Source of the DNA: Stappia indica | GTDB taxonomy: Bacteria > Pseudomonadota > Alphaproteobacteria > Rhizobiales > Stappiaceae | Length of the DNA stretch: 64,000 nucleotides | Reading direction: 5' to 3' | Assembly: GCF_009789575.1 (NCBI RefSeq) | Contig: NZ_CP046908.1 | Span: 2,459,001-2,523,000, forward strand | Part shown: positions 55,876 to 64,000 of the stretch, one piece after another | Numbering within the stretch: the first letter of the stretch is position 1 | How the letters are laid out: every line of letters starts with the position of its first letter | Notes under the pieces: model-generated | What the model was told of the DNA's origin: nothing | The model's input: the letters and a program-made list of their open reading frames with translations, nothing else | Databases searched by the model: none | Position numbers and translations under genes: made by a program

Positions 55876-56556
55876 ATGACCAACGGAACCAGGCCTCCCC
55901 GGCGCACGCTCCTCGTCGGGATCGCCGCCGTGGCCCTGATGGCAGGACTGGCGGGGATATACGTGATCGGCGGGGCCGATGGCAACCGGCAGCAGGCCGG
56001 CTCCTGCAGCGCCGCAGCCAGCCTTGCCGCTGAGATCGCCCCGCTCGCCCGCGGCGAGGTGGCGGCCTTCCTTCCGGCGAAGGCGCCCTCGCAGCTCTCC
56101 GACCTTGCCTTCAGCAACGATGCCGGCGCACCGCTCACCCTCGCCGACTTCCGCGACAGGGTCGTGCTGGTCAATCTCTGGGCCACCTGGTGCGCGCCCT
56201 GCCGCAAGGAAATGCCGGCGCTCGACCAGCTGCAGGCGGAGCTCGGCAGCGACGATTTCGAGGTGGTCGCCGTCAGCGTCGACCAGACCGGCGAGGAAAA
56301 GCCGCGCGCCTTCCTGAAGGAAATCGGCGTTTCCAATCTCACCTTCTATGCCGATCCCACCATGAAGATCTTTCAGGACGTGCGCGCGCGGGGCCGGGCG
56401 CCGGGCCTGCCGACCACCCTGCTGGTCGACGGCAAGGGCTGCGAGATCGGCGCGCTGATGGGGCCGGCGGAATGGGCCTCGGAAGACGCCAAGGCCCTGG
56501 TGCGCGCGGCGATCGAGGCCCAACGCAAGACCGCGTCAAGCGGTTCGGGCAGCTGA
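55876..56556 (+). CDS. TlpA-family thiol:disulfide oxidoreductase
   Basis: 226 residues. One N-terminal membrane segment (TLLVGIAAVALMAGLAGIYV) anchors a periplasmic thioredoxin domain with the active site WATWCAPCRKEMP, the later cis-proline region GLPTTLLVDGKG and EVVAVSVDQ. Such proteins reduce apocytochrome or copper-site cysteines. It is the usual neighbour of argH in alphaproteobacteria. A terminator-like hairpin follows. Confidence 0.94.
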   Translation: MTNGTRPPRRTLLVGIAAVALMAGLAGIYVIGGADGNRQQAGSCSAAASLAAEIAPLARGEVAAFLPAKAPSQLSDLAFSNDAGAPLTLADFRDRVVLVNLWATWCAPCRKEMPALDQLQAELGSDDFEVVAVSVDQTGEEKPRAFLKEIGVSNLTFYADPTMKIFQDVRARGRAPGLPTTLLVDGKGCEIGALMGPAEWASEDAKALVRAAIEAQRKTASSGSGS

Positions 56557-56585
56557 AGAGCCGGGCCGAGCGAAACAGAACGACA

Positions 56586-56622
56586 AAAGCGCCGGGCGGA
56601 TGCGTCCGGCGCTTTGCGTTTC
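56586..56622 (+). terminator. Terminator-like hairpin after the TlpA gene
   Basis: AAAGCGCCGG (56586-56595) pairs with CCGGCGCTTT (56606-56615) around a ten-base loop, with a short T-rich tail. It lies 30 bases after the stop and may also serve the convergent small gene at 56659. Confidence 0.75.
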
Positions 56623-56658
56623 TCGGCAGGCTTTGAGCGAAAGATCAGGAGCGAAAGA

Positions 56659-56859
56659 TCAGGCGGTGACGTCGAGCTTGCCGCCCACGCCCGCCGGCGT
56701 CGGGGCCTTGGCCGCGGAGGCGGCAAGGTCGGCATTCTGCTCGAGCATGGCCGCGAGAGCGGCCGTGGCATCGGCATTCTGCTTCATGAAGGTCGCGGCA
56801 AGCTGGTTCTGCGTTTGCGCCTGCGACATGCCCACCATGGTGGCGGCAACACTGGACAT
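56659..56859 (-). CDS. Small YjfB-like putative motility protein
   Basis: 66 residues, helical, rich in alanine, glutamine and methionine (MVGMSQAQTQNQLAATFMKQNADATAALAAMLEQNADLA). The pattern resembles YjfB-type putative motility proteins, small proteins of unknown role in flagellated bacteria. A perfect TTAA-N7-TTAA CtrA-type site lies 46 bases upstream of the ATG, consistent with CtrA control of motility genes. GGAG lies just upstream of the ATG. Confidence 0.7.
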   Translation of the reverse strand: MSSVAATMVGMSQAQTQNQLAATFMKQNADATAALAAMLEQNADLAASAAKAPTPAGVGGKLDVTA

Positions 56860-56905
56860 GGGAGCCTCCTGGTTCGAGCCTTCCCCATCCCTCGCACGAT
56901 CAGCG

Positions 56906-56921
56906 TTAACGACAGGTTAAC
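56906..56921 (-). promoter_or_regulatory. CtrA-type binding site upstream of the YjfB-like gene
   Basis: TTAA at 56906-56909 and TTAAC at 56917-56921, seven bases apart, match the CtrA consensus. It is placed for control of the small minus-strand gene starting at 56859. Confidence 0.65.
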
Positions 56922-56962
56922 CCGCCCGTTTCAGGCGCCTGGCGCCGGGTGCCCGCCCGCCT

Positions 56963-57844
56963 TCAGCGGGTGGGAACCGGCACGTCGCCGCGATAGTCGT
57001 AGAAGCCGCGCTGGGTCTTGCGGCCGAGCCAGCCGGCCTCGACATACTTCACCAGCAGCGGGCACGGGCGATACTTGGTGTCGGCAAGGCCCTCGTAAAG
57101 CACCTGCATGATCGACAGGCAGGTGTCGAGACCGATGAAGTCGGCCAGCTGCAGCGGGCCCATCGGATGGTTGGCGCCGAGCTTCATCGCCGTGTCGATG
57201 GCTTCCACCGAGCCGACGCCCTCGTAGAGCGTGTAGATCGCCTCGTTGATCATCGGCAGCAGGATGCGGTTGACCATGAAGGCCGGGAAATCCTCGGCGA
57301 CGGCGATGGTCTTGCCCAGCTTGCGGGTGAACACCCGCGCCGCCTCGAAGGTCTCGTCCTCCGTGGCGATGCCGCGCACCAGCTCCACCAGCTCCATCAG
57401 GGGAACCGGGTTCATGAAGTGGATGCCGATGAAGCGCTCCGGCCGGTCGGTGGTCGCCGCCAGGCGGGTGATCGAGATCGACGAGGTGTTGGTGGCGAGG
57501 ATCGCCTCCGGCTTCACCAGCGGACACAGCTGGCTGAAGATCTTGCGCTTGATCTGCTCGTTCTCGACGGCGGACTCGATGATGAGGTCGACCTCGCCGA
57601 GCTCGTCCATGCTCTCGGCCGCAACGATGCGGGACAGGGCGGCGGTGCGCTCCTCCTCGCTCAGCTGGCCCTTGGAGACCTGACGGGCCATGTTGCCGTT
57701 GATCGAGGCCAGGCCCGACTGGATCCGGTCCCGGGAAATGTCGTTGAGCTGCACGTCAAAGCCGGCCACGGCGCAGACATGGGCAATGCCGCTGCCCATC
57801 TGGCCCGAGCCGATCACGCCGACTTTCTTGATCTCGACCACCAT
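56963..57844 (-). CDS. 3-hydroxybutyryl-CoA dehydrogenase
   Basis: 293 residues. NAD-binding KVGVIGSGQMGSGIAHVCA at the start, ESAVENEQIKRKIFSQL, ATNTSSISITRLA, RFIGIHFMNPVPLMELVE and the C-terminal DFIGLDTCLSIMQ are the short-chain 3-hydroxyacyl-CoA dehydrogenase signature. It oxidises or makes 3-hydroxybutyryl-CoA. Same strand as etfA and etfB upstream, consistent with acyl-CoA metabolism and with the crotonyl-CoA-using pathway at 25 kb. Confidence 0.94.
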   Translation of the reverse strand: MVVEIKKVGVIGSGQMGSGIAHVCAVAGFDVQLNDISRDRIQSGLASINGNMARQVSKGQLSEEERTAALSRIVAAESMDELGEVDLIIESAVENEQIKRKIFSQLCPLVKPEAILATNTSSISITRLAATTDRPERFIGIHFMNPVPLMELVELVRGIATEDETFEAARVFTRKLGKTIAVAEDFPAFMVNRILLPMINEAIYTLYEGVGSVEAIDTAMKLGANHPMGPLQLADFIGLDTCLSIMQVLYEGLADTKYRPCPLLVKYVEAGWLGRKTQRGFYDYRGDVPVPTR

Positions 57845-58104
57845 CGTCCGTTCCGATTTCGTTTCGGTGCTGCCGGTGTCGGCGCACGCCGGGAAAGTGA
57901 GGGGCTATTCATGGCAACTTCGCGAGCCCGCCGCAAGGACCCGCCTGCGCTTTTTCGCAAGGGCGCTGCGGCCTGCATCGGACCACCGCCCGCAACAGCC
58001 CTGCAACGGGCCAGAAACAGGCCAAAACGGGCCAAAACGGGGAAGGGCCCGCGCATGGCGGGCCCTTCGAAGCGTCCGGCGCGCGCCGCAGCGCGCGCGC
58101 AGTC

Positions 58105-59046
58105 TCAGCCCTTGGCGGCCTCGACGGCAGCCTTGAACTGCGGCAGCACCTCGAACAGGTCCGCGACGAGGCCGTAGTCGGCGACCTGGAAGATCGGCGC
58201 TTCCTCGTCCTTGTTGATCGCCACGATCACCTTGCTGTCCTTCATGCCGGCAAGATGCTGGATGGCGCCCGAGATGCCGCAGGCGATGTAGAGGTCCGGC
58301 GCCACGACCTTGCCGGTCTGGCCGACCTGCCAGTCGTTCGGCGCGTAGCCCGCATCGACCGCCGCGCGCGAGGCGCCGACAGCGGCACCCAGGGCATCGG
58401 CAACCGGCAGCATCACCTCCTCGAACTTCTCCTTGGAGCCGAGCGCGCGGCCGCCGGAGATGATCACCTTGGCCGAGGTCAGCTCCGGGCGGTCGGACTT
58501 CGACAACTCCTGGCCGACGAAGCTGGAGAGGTCGGACTGGGTCGCCGAGATTTCCTCGATCGAGGCCGAGCCGGTCTCTTCGGCGGCAGTGAAGCTCGCC
58601 GTCCGCACGGTCACGACCTTCTTGGGATCGGTCGACTTCACCGTCTGGATGGCGTTGCCGGCATAGATCGGGCGTTCGAAGGTCGCCCCGTCGATCACGG
58701 CGGTCACGTCGGACAGCTGCATCACGTCGAGCAGCGCGGCGACGCGCGGCAGGATGTTCTTGCCGTTGGCGGTGGCCGGCGCGACGATGGCGTCATAGCC
58801 GCCGGCCAGCGACACGATCAGCTCCGACATCGGCTCGGCCAGCTGCTGGGCAAGGCCGTCGCCGTCGGCGAGCAGCACCTTGGCGGCACCGGCGATCTTG
58901 GCGGCCTGCTCGGCGGCAGCGCGCGCGCCCTTGCCGGCGACCAGCACATGCACGTCGCCGCCCATGGCGGCAGCGGCGGTCATCGCCTTGTGGGTGGCAT
59001 CGTTCACGGCATCGTTGCTGTGTTCGGCAACAAGAAGGATGGTCAT
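58105..59046 (-). CDS. etfA: Electron transfer flavoprotein alpha subunit
   Basis: 313 residues. The start [23 protein letters not shown] and the C-terminal FAD domain are clear: [64 protein letters not shown]. With EtfB it moves electrons from acyl-CoA dehydrogenases to the quinone pool. The start at 59046 leaves 25 bases after the etfB stop. Confidence 0.96.
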   Translation of the reverse strand: MTILLVAEHSNDAVNDATHKAMTAAAAMGGDVHVLVAGKGARAAAEQAAKIAGAAKVLLADGDGLAQQLAEPMSELIVSLAGGYDAIVAPATANGKNILPRVAALLDVMQLSDVTAVIDGATFERPIYAGNAIQTVKSTDPKKVVTVRTASFTAAEETGSASIEEISATQSDLSSFVGQELSKSDRPELTSAKVIISGGRALGSKEKFEEVMLPVADALGAAVGASRAAVDAGYAPNDWQVGQTGKVVAPDLYIACGISGAIQHLAGMKDSKVIVAINKDEEAPIFQVADYGLVADLFEVLPQFKAAVEAAKG

Positions 59047-59071
59047 CTTCAGTGTCTCCCTGTCGGTCCGA

Positions 59072-59821
59072 TCAAAGCACGCCGGCTTCGTTCTTGAGCT
59101 TGGCGACAAGCTCGGCCACATCGGCCACCTTGACGCCGGCCTGGCGTGCCGGCGGCTCGACGGTCTTCAGCACTTCGAGGCGCGGAGCCACGTCGACGCC
59201 GTAGTCCTCGGGAGACTTCTCGTCGATCGGCTTCTTCTTCGCCTTCATGATGTTCGGCAGCGAGGCGTAGCGCGGCTCGTTGAGGCGCAGGTCCGTCGTG
59301 ACGATGGCCGGCAGCTTCAGCTTTACCGTCTGCAGGCCGCCGTCGACCTCGCGGGTCACGTCGACCGTGCCTTCACCCAGGTCCACCTTCGAGGCGAAGG
59401 TGCCCTGGCTCCAGCCGAGCAGCGCGGCGAGCATCTGTCCGGTCTGGTTGCAGTCGTCATCGATGGCCTGCTTGCCGAGGATGACGAGGCCGGGCTGCTC
59501 CTCCTCGACCACCTTCTTCAGTATCTTGGCGACGGCGAGCGGTTCGGTGGTGGCGTCGGTCTTGACCAGGATGCCGCGGTCGGCGCCCATGGCCAGGCCC
59601 GTGCGCAGCGTCTCCTGCGCCTGCTGCGGACCGACCGAGACCACGATGATCTCCTCGGCCTTGCCGGCCTCGCGCAGACGGATCGCCTCCTCGACGGCGA
59701 TCTCGTCAAACGGGTTCATCGACATCTTCACGTTGGCCAGGTCGACACCCGTGCCATCGGCCTTCACACGCACCTTGACGTTGTAGTCGATCACCCGCTT
59801 CACGGGCACAAGGATTTTCAT
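59072..59821 (-). CDS. etfB: Electron transfer flavoprotein beta subunit
   Basis: 249 residues: [20 protein letters not shown] start, [47 protein letters not shown] and [26 protein letters not shown] are hallmarks. It binds AMP and pairs with EtfA. First gene of the etfB-etfA operon. Confidence 0.97.
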   Translation of the reverse strand: MKILVPVKRVIDYNVKVRVKADGTGVDLANVKMSMNPFDEIAVEEAIRLREAGKAEEIIVVSVGPQQAQETLRTGLAMGADRGILVKTDATTEPLAVAKILKKVVEEEQPGLVILGKQAIDDDCNQTGQMLAALLGWSQGTFASKVDLGEGTVDVTREVDGGLQTVKLKLPAIVTTDLRLNEPRYASLPNIMKAKKKPIDEKSPEDYGVDVAPRLEVLKTVEPPARQAGVKVADVAELVAKLKNEAGVL

Positions 59822-60046
59822 GGGTTTTTCAACCTCCCGCTCACGCGACCGCTAGTTTCCGCCGCCGGTCGCCTTTCGTATCCGCAACGTCTCAGGACAC
59901 CCGGGAACCGCAGCTTTCCGCAGGTTCCTTGTCGTCGGGCCGGGACCGTACTGACGCGCTCGGTGGCTGTCAACGCCACGTAAGGGAAGCAGACTGCCGC
60001 AGGACCGGCATGCTCCCTTGCGCTCGCCCCCGGCTACAGGCCCCGG

Positions 60047-60739
60047 CTATATCCCCCTGTCGAACAGCGGCACGCCGCGCCGGCGCATCGGCACAACCAG
60101 CAGCGCCCCGGCGAGCGCGCCGGCGACATGCGCCCACCAGGCCACCTGGTGGTCGCCGAAGCCGAAGGCCATCACCACCTGGAAGCCGATCCACGCGCCC
60201 AGCACCCAGGAGGCCGGCAGGCGCAGCGGCAGCCGGCCGAAGGCCAGCACCCAGACCCGCACCTTGGGATGCAGCACCAGATAGGCGCCGATGACCCCGG
60301 CCACCGCGCCCGAGGCGCCGATCAAGGGCACCACCGATCCCGGCTCCGTCAGCGCATGGCCGTAGCCGGCGGCCGCTGCGCACAGCAGGTAGAAGACGAG
60401 GAAGCGGAAGTGGCCCATCGCATCCTCGACATTGTCGCCGAAGACCCAGAGGAACAGCATGTTGCCGCCCAGATGCATCCAGCTGCCATGCAGGAAGGCA
60501 TAGGTCACCAGCGCTGCCGGCTCCGGAAACACCGCCAGATGCGGGGCGAGGTCGCGCACGTCGAACAGCACCGCCGGGATCAGCCCGTAGGAGAGGCTCG
60601 AGGCCTGCATCGCCGGCTCGGACAGCCCGCCCTGCTGGATCAGGAGGAAGATCGCCACATTGGCGAGGATCAGCCCCCATGTGACAAATTGCCGCCGCAC
60701 ATGCACGAGCGGCTTGTGGTCGTAGAGCGGGATGAACAT
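60047..60739 (-). CDS. Rhomboid-family intramembrane serine protease
   Basis: 230 residues with about six membrane spans. FLHGSWMHLGGNMLFLWVFG, the catalytic serine in IGASGAVAGV and the catalytic histidine in WWAHVAGALAG are the rhomboid motifs. It cleaves within membranes; substrates unknown. Positioned between etfB and the adenosyltransferase gene, all on the minus strand. Confidence 0.94.
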   Translation of the reverse strand: MFIPLYDHKPLVHVRRQFVTWGLILANVAIFLLIQQGGLSEPAMQASSLSYGLIPAVLFDVRDLAPHLAVFPEPAALVTYAFLHGSWMHLGGNMLFLWVFGDNVEDAMGHFRFLVFYLLCAAAAGYGHALTEPGSVVPLIGASGAVAGVIGAYLVLHPKVRVWVLAFGRLPLRLPASWVLGAWIGFQVVMAFGFGDHQVAWWAHVAGALAGALLVVPMRRRGVPLFDRGI

Positions 60740-60816
60740 GGGGCCAGGCGTCCTGTTGTCTGGGGGCAGCTTTCCGGCGGGCCAGGCCCCGCGTCAAGTG
60801 CGGCTAAGCACCGTGC

Positions 60817-61392
60817 CTAGCGGTTCTGCCCCGGCACCCACAGCACGTCGGCCGCGCCCTTGTCGTTCGCCCAGCGCGCGGCGACGAAGAAGAAGTCGGA
60901 CAGCCGATTCATGTAGACCAGCGCCGGCCGGCTGACGGTCTCGCGCGCGGCCAGCTCCGTCATCAGCCGCTCGGCGCGGCGCGACACGGTGCGGGCAAGA
61001 TGCAGATGCGCCGCCGCCGGCGAACCGCCCGGCAGCACGAAGGAACGCAGCGGCGACAGGTCCGCGTTGAACCGGTCGATGGCCGCCTCGATGGCTAAGA
61101 CCTGCGCATCGGTGACGCGCAGCGGCGGATAGGCCGGCGGCTCGTCGCTCTCGGGCGTCGCAAGGTCGGCCCCCAGGTCGAAGAGGTCGTTCTGGATCCG
61201 TGCCAGCACGGCATCCAGCTCGGGATGCGCACCCGCCGTTGCCTGGCGCGCCAGCCCGACCACAGAATTCGTCTCGTCGACCGTGCCGTAGGCCTCGACC
61301 CGGAGATCGTGCTTCGGCCGCCGCTCGCCGGAGGCCAGCGCCGTGGTGCCGGCATCGCCCGTCTTCGTGTAGATCTTGTTCAGCACCACCAT
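60817..61392 (-). CDS. PduO-type cob(I)alamin adenosyltransferase
   Basis: 191 residues. VVLNKIYTKTGDAGTTAL, GTVDETNSVVGLARQ, the ATP-contact region SFVLPGGSPAAAHLHLARTVSRRAER and ALVYMNRLSDFFFVAARW are the PduO-type signature. It makes adenosylcobalamin, the cofactor of the ethylmalonyl-CoA mutase at 26 kb. The HIG1-like gene precedes it by 39 bases and may be co-transcribed. Confidence 0.95.
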   Translation of the reverse strand: MVVLNKIYTKTGDAGTTALASGERRPKHDLRVEAYGTVDETNSVVGLARQATAGAHPELDAVLARIQNDLFDLGADLATPESDEPPAYPPLRVTDAQVLAIEAAIDRFNADLSPLRSFVLPGGSPAAAHLHLARTVSRRAERLMTELAARETVSRPALVYMNRLSDFFFVAARWANDKGAADVLWVPGQNR

Positions 61393-61431
61393 GGGGCGTC
61401 CTTTCTGGAAACGGTCTGTCGGTAAAGCGCC

Positions 61432-61629
61432 TTACGGCCGCGTGCCCGTCAGATAGAGCACCACCATCACGATGACCACGGCAAGGAACTGCAACCCGAC
61501 GCGCCAGCGCATCAAGGTCTGCGAACGCGACGAAGGCCCGCCGCGCATCATGTTCCACAAGCCCAGCAGCAGCACGACCGCCACCGCCCCGACGGCGAAG
61601 GGAATGGTCATGCGCAGGAAGTCGGCCAT
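61432..61629 (-). CDS. HIG1-domain twin-transmembrane protein
   Basis: 65 residues with two membrane spans. LGLWNMMRGGPSSRSQTLMRWRVGLQF between them is the HIG1 signature. In mitochondria the relatives support respiratory supercomplexes; bacterial role is not established. Co-oriented with the adenosyltransferase gene. Confidence 0.88.
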   Translation of the reverse strand: MADFLRMTIPFAVGAVAVVLLLGLWNMMRGGPSSRSQTLMRWRVGLQFLAVVIVMVVLYLTGTRP

Positions 61630-61674
61630 GGGTAGTCCTTTCTCAGCGATGGCTGCGGCTCGTGCCGGCAGCCT

Positions 61675-62553
61675 CTATTCCTCGGATCGCGCGGCGCGCG
61701 ACAGAACCCAGTCGAACCCGCGGGTCGGCAGCAGGCGTTTCAGCCCGGCCATCACGGTGGTCGGCACGGTCACCCGGTAGCGCGCCCGCGGCCGGGGCGC
61801 CTCCACCGCATGCACCAGGCGCTTGACCACCGCCCGCGCCGGCAGCTTGAACAGCGACGGTTCACCGCCCCGCATACGGGCAAGGCGCCGCTCGTAGATC
61901 TCCCGGTGGGGCGAGACGGCCGCCCCCTCCTCGCCGATCACCCTTTCGAAATTCGCCATCGCGTTCTGCGTGAAGCGGGTGGAGATCGGTCCCGGCTCGA
62001 TCAGCGAGACTTGGATGCCGGCGCCGGCGAGTTCCAGCCGCAGCGTGTCGCTATAGCCTTCCAGCGCGAACTTGGAGGCATTGTAGGCCCCGCGATAGGG
62101 CATGCCCATGAAGCCGAGGATCGACGAGCACTGCACGATGCGCCCGTGCCCCTGCCGGCGCATATGCGGCACCACGGCCCGCGTCAGCGTATGCCAGCCG
62201 AAGAAATTCGCCTCGAACAGCCCGCGCAGCGCATCGGAGGGGATGTCCTCCAATGCGCCCGGAATGGCATAGGCCCCGTTGTTGAACAGCGCGTCGAGCC
62301 GGCCCGAGGTCCGCTCGAACAGCTCCGCGGCGGCCTCGCCGATGCTCGCCTCGTCCTGGTAGTCGAGGCGGAAGCTCTCGAAGCCCTCGTCCTTCAGCCG
62401 GTCCACGTCCTCCTGCCGGCGCGCGGTGGCGAAGACGCGCCAGTCGCGGCCGCGCAGCGTATGGGCGGCTGCGGCTCCGATCCCTGAGGAACAGCCGGTG
62501 ATCAGGATGATGCGTTGCGGCCGGACATGTTCGGCTGCCTGTGACCCGGCCAT
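61675..62553 (-). CDS. Short-chain dehydrogenase/reductase
   Basis: 292 residues. NAD(P)-binding ITGCSSGIGAAAAHTLRG, FNNGAYAIPG, catalytic SSILGFMGMPYRGAYNASKFALEGY with the Ser-Tyr-Lys triad. It resembles the oxidoreductase subset used for hydroxysteroid or long-chain substrates, but the substrate is not assignable. Start at 62553 is preferred; a longer frame extends into the UbiH-type gene without support. Confidence 0.93.
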   Translation of the reverse strand: MAGSQAAEHVRPQRIILITGCSSGIGAAAAHTLRGRDWRVFATARRQEDVDRLKDEGFESFRLDYQDEASIGEAAAELFERTSGRLDALFNNGAYAIPGALEDIPSDALRGLFEANFFGWHTLTRAVVPHMRRQGHGRIVQCSSILGFMGMPYRGAYNASKFALEGYSDTLRLELAGAGIQVSLIEPGPISTRFTQNAMANFERVIGEEGAAVSPHREIYERRLARMRGGEPSLFKLPARAVVKRLVHAVEAPRPRARYRVTVPTTVMAGLKRLLPTRGFDWVLSRAARSEE

Positions 62554-62594
62554 GCGTCCGGCCTTCTCCCCGTCCAGTCCCCTGCCCGATACCG

Positions 62595-63824
62595 TCAGAT
62601 CGCCTCGCCGACCAGAAGCCGCGGCGAGGGGCCTTCCAGACCCGCCGCCTGGCGGATGAAGAACCGCTTCAGCGAAGGCATGCGGTCGACAAGGCCGAGG
62701 CCGACGTCGCGGACCGCGCGCACGACATCCATATCGTTCGAAAAGAGCCGGTTCAAGACGTCGGTCACCACCCCCATGCGGAACGTGTCGAAGCGCCGCC
62801 AGCGCTCGTAGCGCTCCAGCACGTCGAGCGCGCCGATGTCCTCGCCGAGCCGGCGTGCCTCCACCAGCACCTCGGCCAGCGCCGCAACGTCCTTGAAACC
62901 GAGATTGAGGCCCTGCCCGGCGATCGGGTGGATGCCGTGGGCGGCATCGCCCGCCAGCGCCAGGCGCGGCTGCACGAAGGCGCGCGCCAGCGTCAGGCCG
63001 AGCGGGAACGCGTATCGCGGCCCGTCGAGCGAAAGCTTGCCGAGATGGTGTCCGAAGCGCCGCTCCAGCTCCAGCTCGAAGGTGAAGTCGTCGCCCTTGA
63101 CCAGCCGCTCGGCATCGTCGCGCCGCTCGGTCCACACCAGCGACGAGCGGTTGCCGGTCAGCGGCAGGATGGCGAAGGGGCCGGAAGGCAGGAAGTGCTC
63201 CTCGGCGCGGCCCTCATGCGGCCGCTCGTGGGCAACGGTGGTGACGATACCCGACTGGTCGTATTCCCAGCGCACCGTGCCGATACCGGCAAGGTCCCGC
63301 AGCTTCGAGCGCACGCCGTCGGCGGCGACCAGCAGCTTCGCCTTGCGCACGGCGCCTGAGGCGAGGCGGATCTCCACCTCCGAGGGCCCGCTGGTGAAGC
63401 CGGAGACCGCATCCGGCGCGATCAGCTCCACGCCGAGCTCCTCGGCCCGGTCGGCGAGCACCGCCACCATGTGCCCGTTCGGCACCATATGGGCGAAGGG
63501 CTCGCCCGGCTCCACCTCGCCGTCGAAGGTCAGGAACACCGGTCGCACCGCATCGCGCAGGCGCGAATCGGTGACGACCATCTCCATCATCGGCTGGGCG
63601 TGCGGCGCGATCTTCGACCATACGCCGAGCCGGTCGAGCATGCGGCTTGCCGCGGCCGCAACCGCCGAGGCGCGCGGATCCTTCGACAGCGCCTCGCGCG
63701 GGCGCATGTCCACGACGGCAACGCGGAGGCCGGGATCGGCCTGCTTCAGCGCCACCGCCAGCGAAAGGCCGACATACCCGCCGCCGCCGACCAGAACGTC
63801 GAGCTCGTCCATCTGGATGCCCAT
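62595..63824 (-). CDS. UbiH/UbiF-type FAD hydroxylase
   Basis: 409 residues of the ubiquinone-biosynthesis monooxygenase family. ELDVLVGGGGYVGLSLAVAL is the FAD fold, DPRASAVAAAASRML and VAADGVRSKLR follow, and LALAGDAAHGIHPIAGQGLNLGFKDVAAL is the GD motif. It hydroxylates the ubiquinone ring, using FAD and NAD(P)H. Exact position on the ring (UbiH, UbiF or UbiI-type) cannot be told from sequence. Confidence 0.93.
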   Translation of the reverse strand: MGIQMDELDVLVGGGGYVGLSLAVALKQADPGLRVAVVDMRPREALSKDPRASAVAAAASRMLDRLGVWSKIAPHAQPMMEMVVTDSRLRDAVRPVFLTFDGEVEPGEPFAHMVPNGHMVAVLADRAEELGVELIAPDAVSGFTSGPSEVEIRLASGAVRKAKLLVAADGVRSKLRDLAGIGTVRWEYDQSGIVTTVAHERPHEGRAEEHFLPSGPFAILPLTGNRSSLVWTERRDDAERLVKGDDFTFELELERRFGHHLGKLSLDGPRYAFPLGLTLARAFVQPRLALAGDAAHGIHPIAGQGLNLGFKDVAALAEVLVEARRLGEDIGALDVLERYERWRRFDTFRMGVVTDVLNRLFSNDMDVVRAVRDVGLGLVDRMPSLKRFFIRQAAGLEGPSPRLLVGEAI

Positions 63825-63949
63825 CCTGTCGCTCCCGTGTTCCTTGCGACCCGCAGGGCATGTGCCCCTGGGTCAGTCTTGACATTGCCGCCCCGCGCCC
63901 CGAAGGCTCTCGCACCCTTTCCGTTCATGCGAACAGGTGCCGGATGCGC

Positions 63950-64000
63950 TCAGCCGTCGACGACCTCCTCTCGATACTCGATCTCGAGCCGCTGGAACAC
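63950..64000 (-). CDS. 3' end of a gene running in from the right edge (partial)
   Basis: A minus-strand frame enters at the right edge and ends at a TGA at 63952-63950; only 16 codons (ending EVVDG) are visible. The codon pattern is consistent with coding, but there is too little to identify the product. It would be the upstream neighbour of the UbiH-type gene, about 125 bases away. Confidence 0.35.
   Translation of the reverse strand: MFQRLEIEYREEVVDG

Overview
This 64 kb window is GC-rich, gene-dense chromosomal DNA from an alphaproteobacterium, probably of the Hyphomicrobiales and perhaps a Stappiaceae relative. The lineage is inferred from the ethylmalonyl-CoA pathway gene pair, a CpdR-like regulator, a TIGR02302-type membrane protein, perfect TTAA-N7-TTAA (CtrA-type) sites, and the leuS-lptE-holA and rpsP-rimM-trmD-rplS orders. 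No database search was possible; family calls come from motifs and sequence recognition.

1-8.4 kb (minus strand): the most unusual region. Six tightly packed genes, most with overlapping stop/start codons, encode a B12-type radical SAM enzyme, a fatty acyl-AMP ligase, one polypeptide made of two fused cytochrome P450s, an acyl carrier protein, an O-carbamoyltransferase, and a TPR protein that runs off the left edge. They read as a small biosynthetic operon that loads an acyl chain onto a carrier protein, oxidises and possibly methylates it, and carbamoylates it. No PKS, NRPS or thioesterase is present within view. An EamA-type permease lies just upstream.

9.5-17.7 kb: a composite palindromic intergenic element, an orphan Imm11-like immunity gene, and an orphan ABC substrate-binding protein. 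A putative catabolic operon follows (cupin, hydrolase-cupin fusion, FAD monooxygenase) with a divergent AraC-type regulator, then tRNA-Arg(CCU) and a LysR regulator.

17.8-34.5 kb: MFS transporter, polysaccharide flippase and FemAB/CelD-like acyltransferase, acyl-CoA synthetase, and a CAP-domain lipoprotein. Next come the divergent crotonyl-CoA carboxylase/reductase and ethylmalonyl-CoA mutase, a tandem pair of unknown lipoproteins with AT-rich 3' ends, GH25 lysozyme, the second palindromic element, a BON-LysM protein, exonuclease III and a quinone oxidoreductase.

34.7-64 kb: mostly conserved housekeeping genes: an RNA methyltransferase, holA, lptE, leuS, yggS, ffh, chorismate mutase, rpsP, rimM, trmD, rplS, ftsEX, hpt, a CpdR-like regulator, TIGR02302, lysA, an LptM-like lipoprotein, argH, a TlpA-type thioredoxin, 3-hydroxybutyryl-CoA dehydrogenase, etfAB, rhomboid, a PduO-type adenosyltransferase, an SDR and a UbiH-type hydroxylase. 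Consensus CtrA sites precede ftsEX and a small putative motility gene. The PduO-type enzyme could supply adenosylcobalamin to the ethylmalonyl-CoA mutase.
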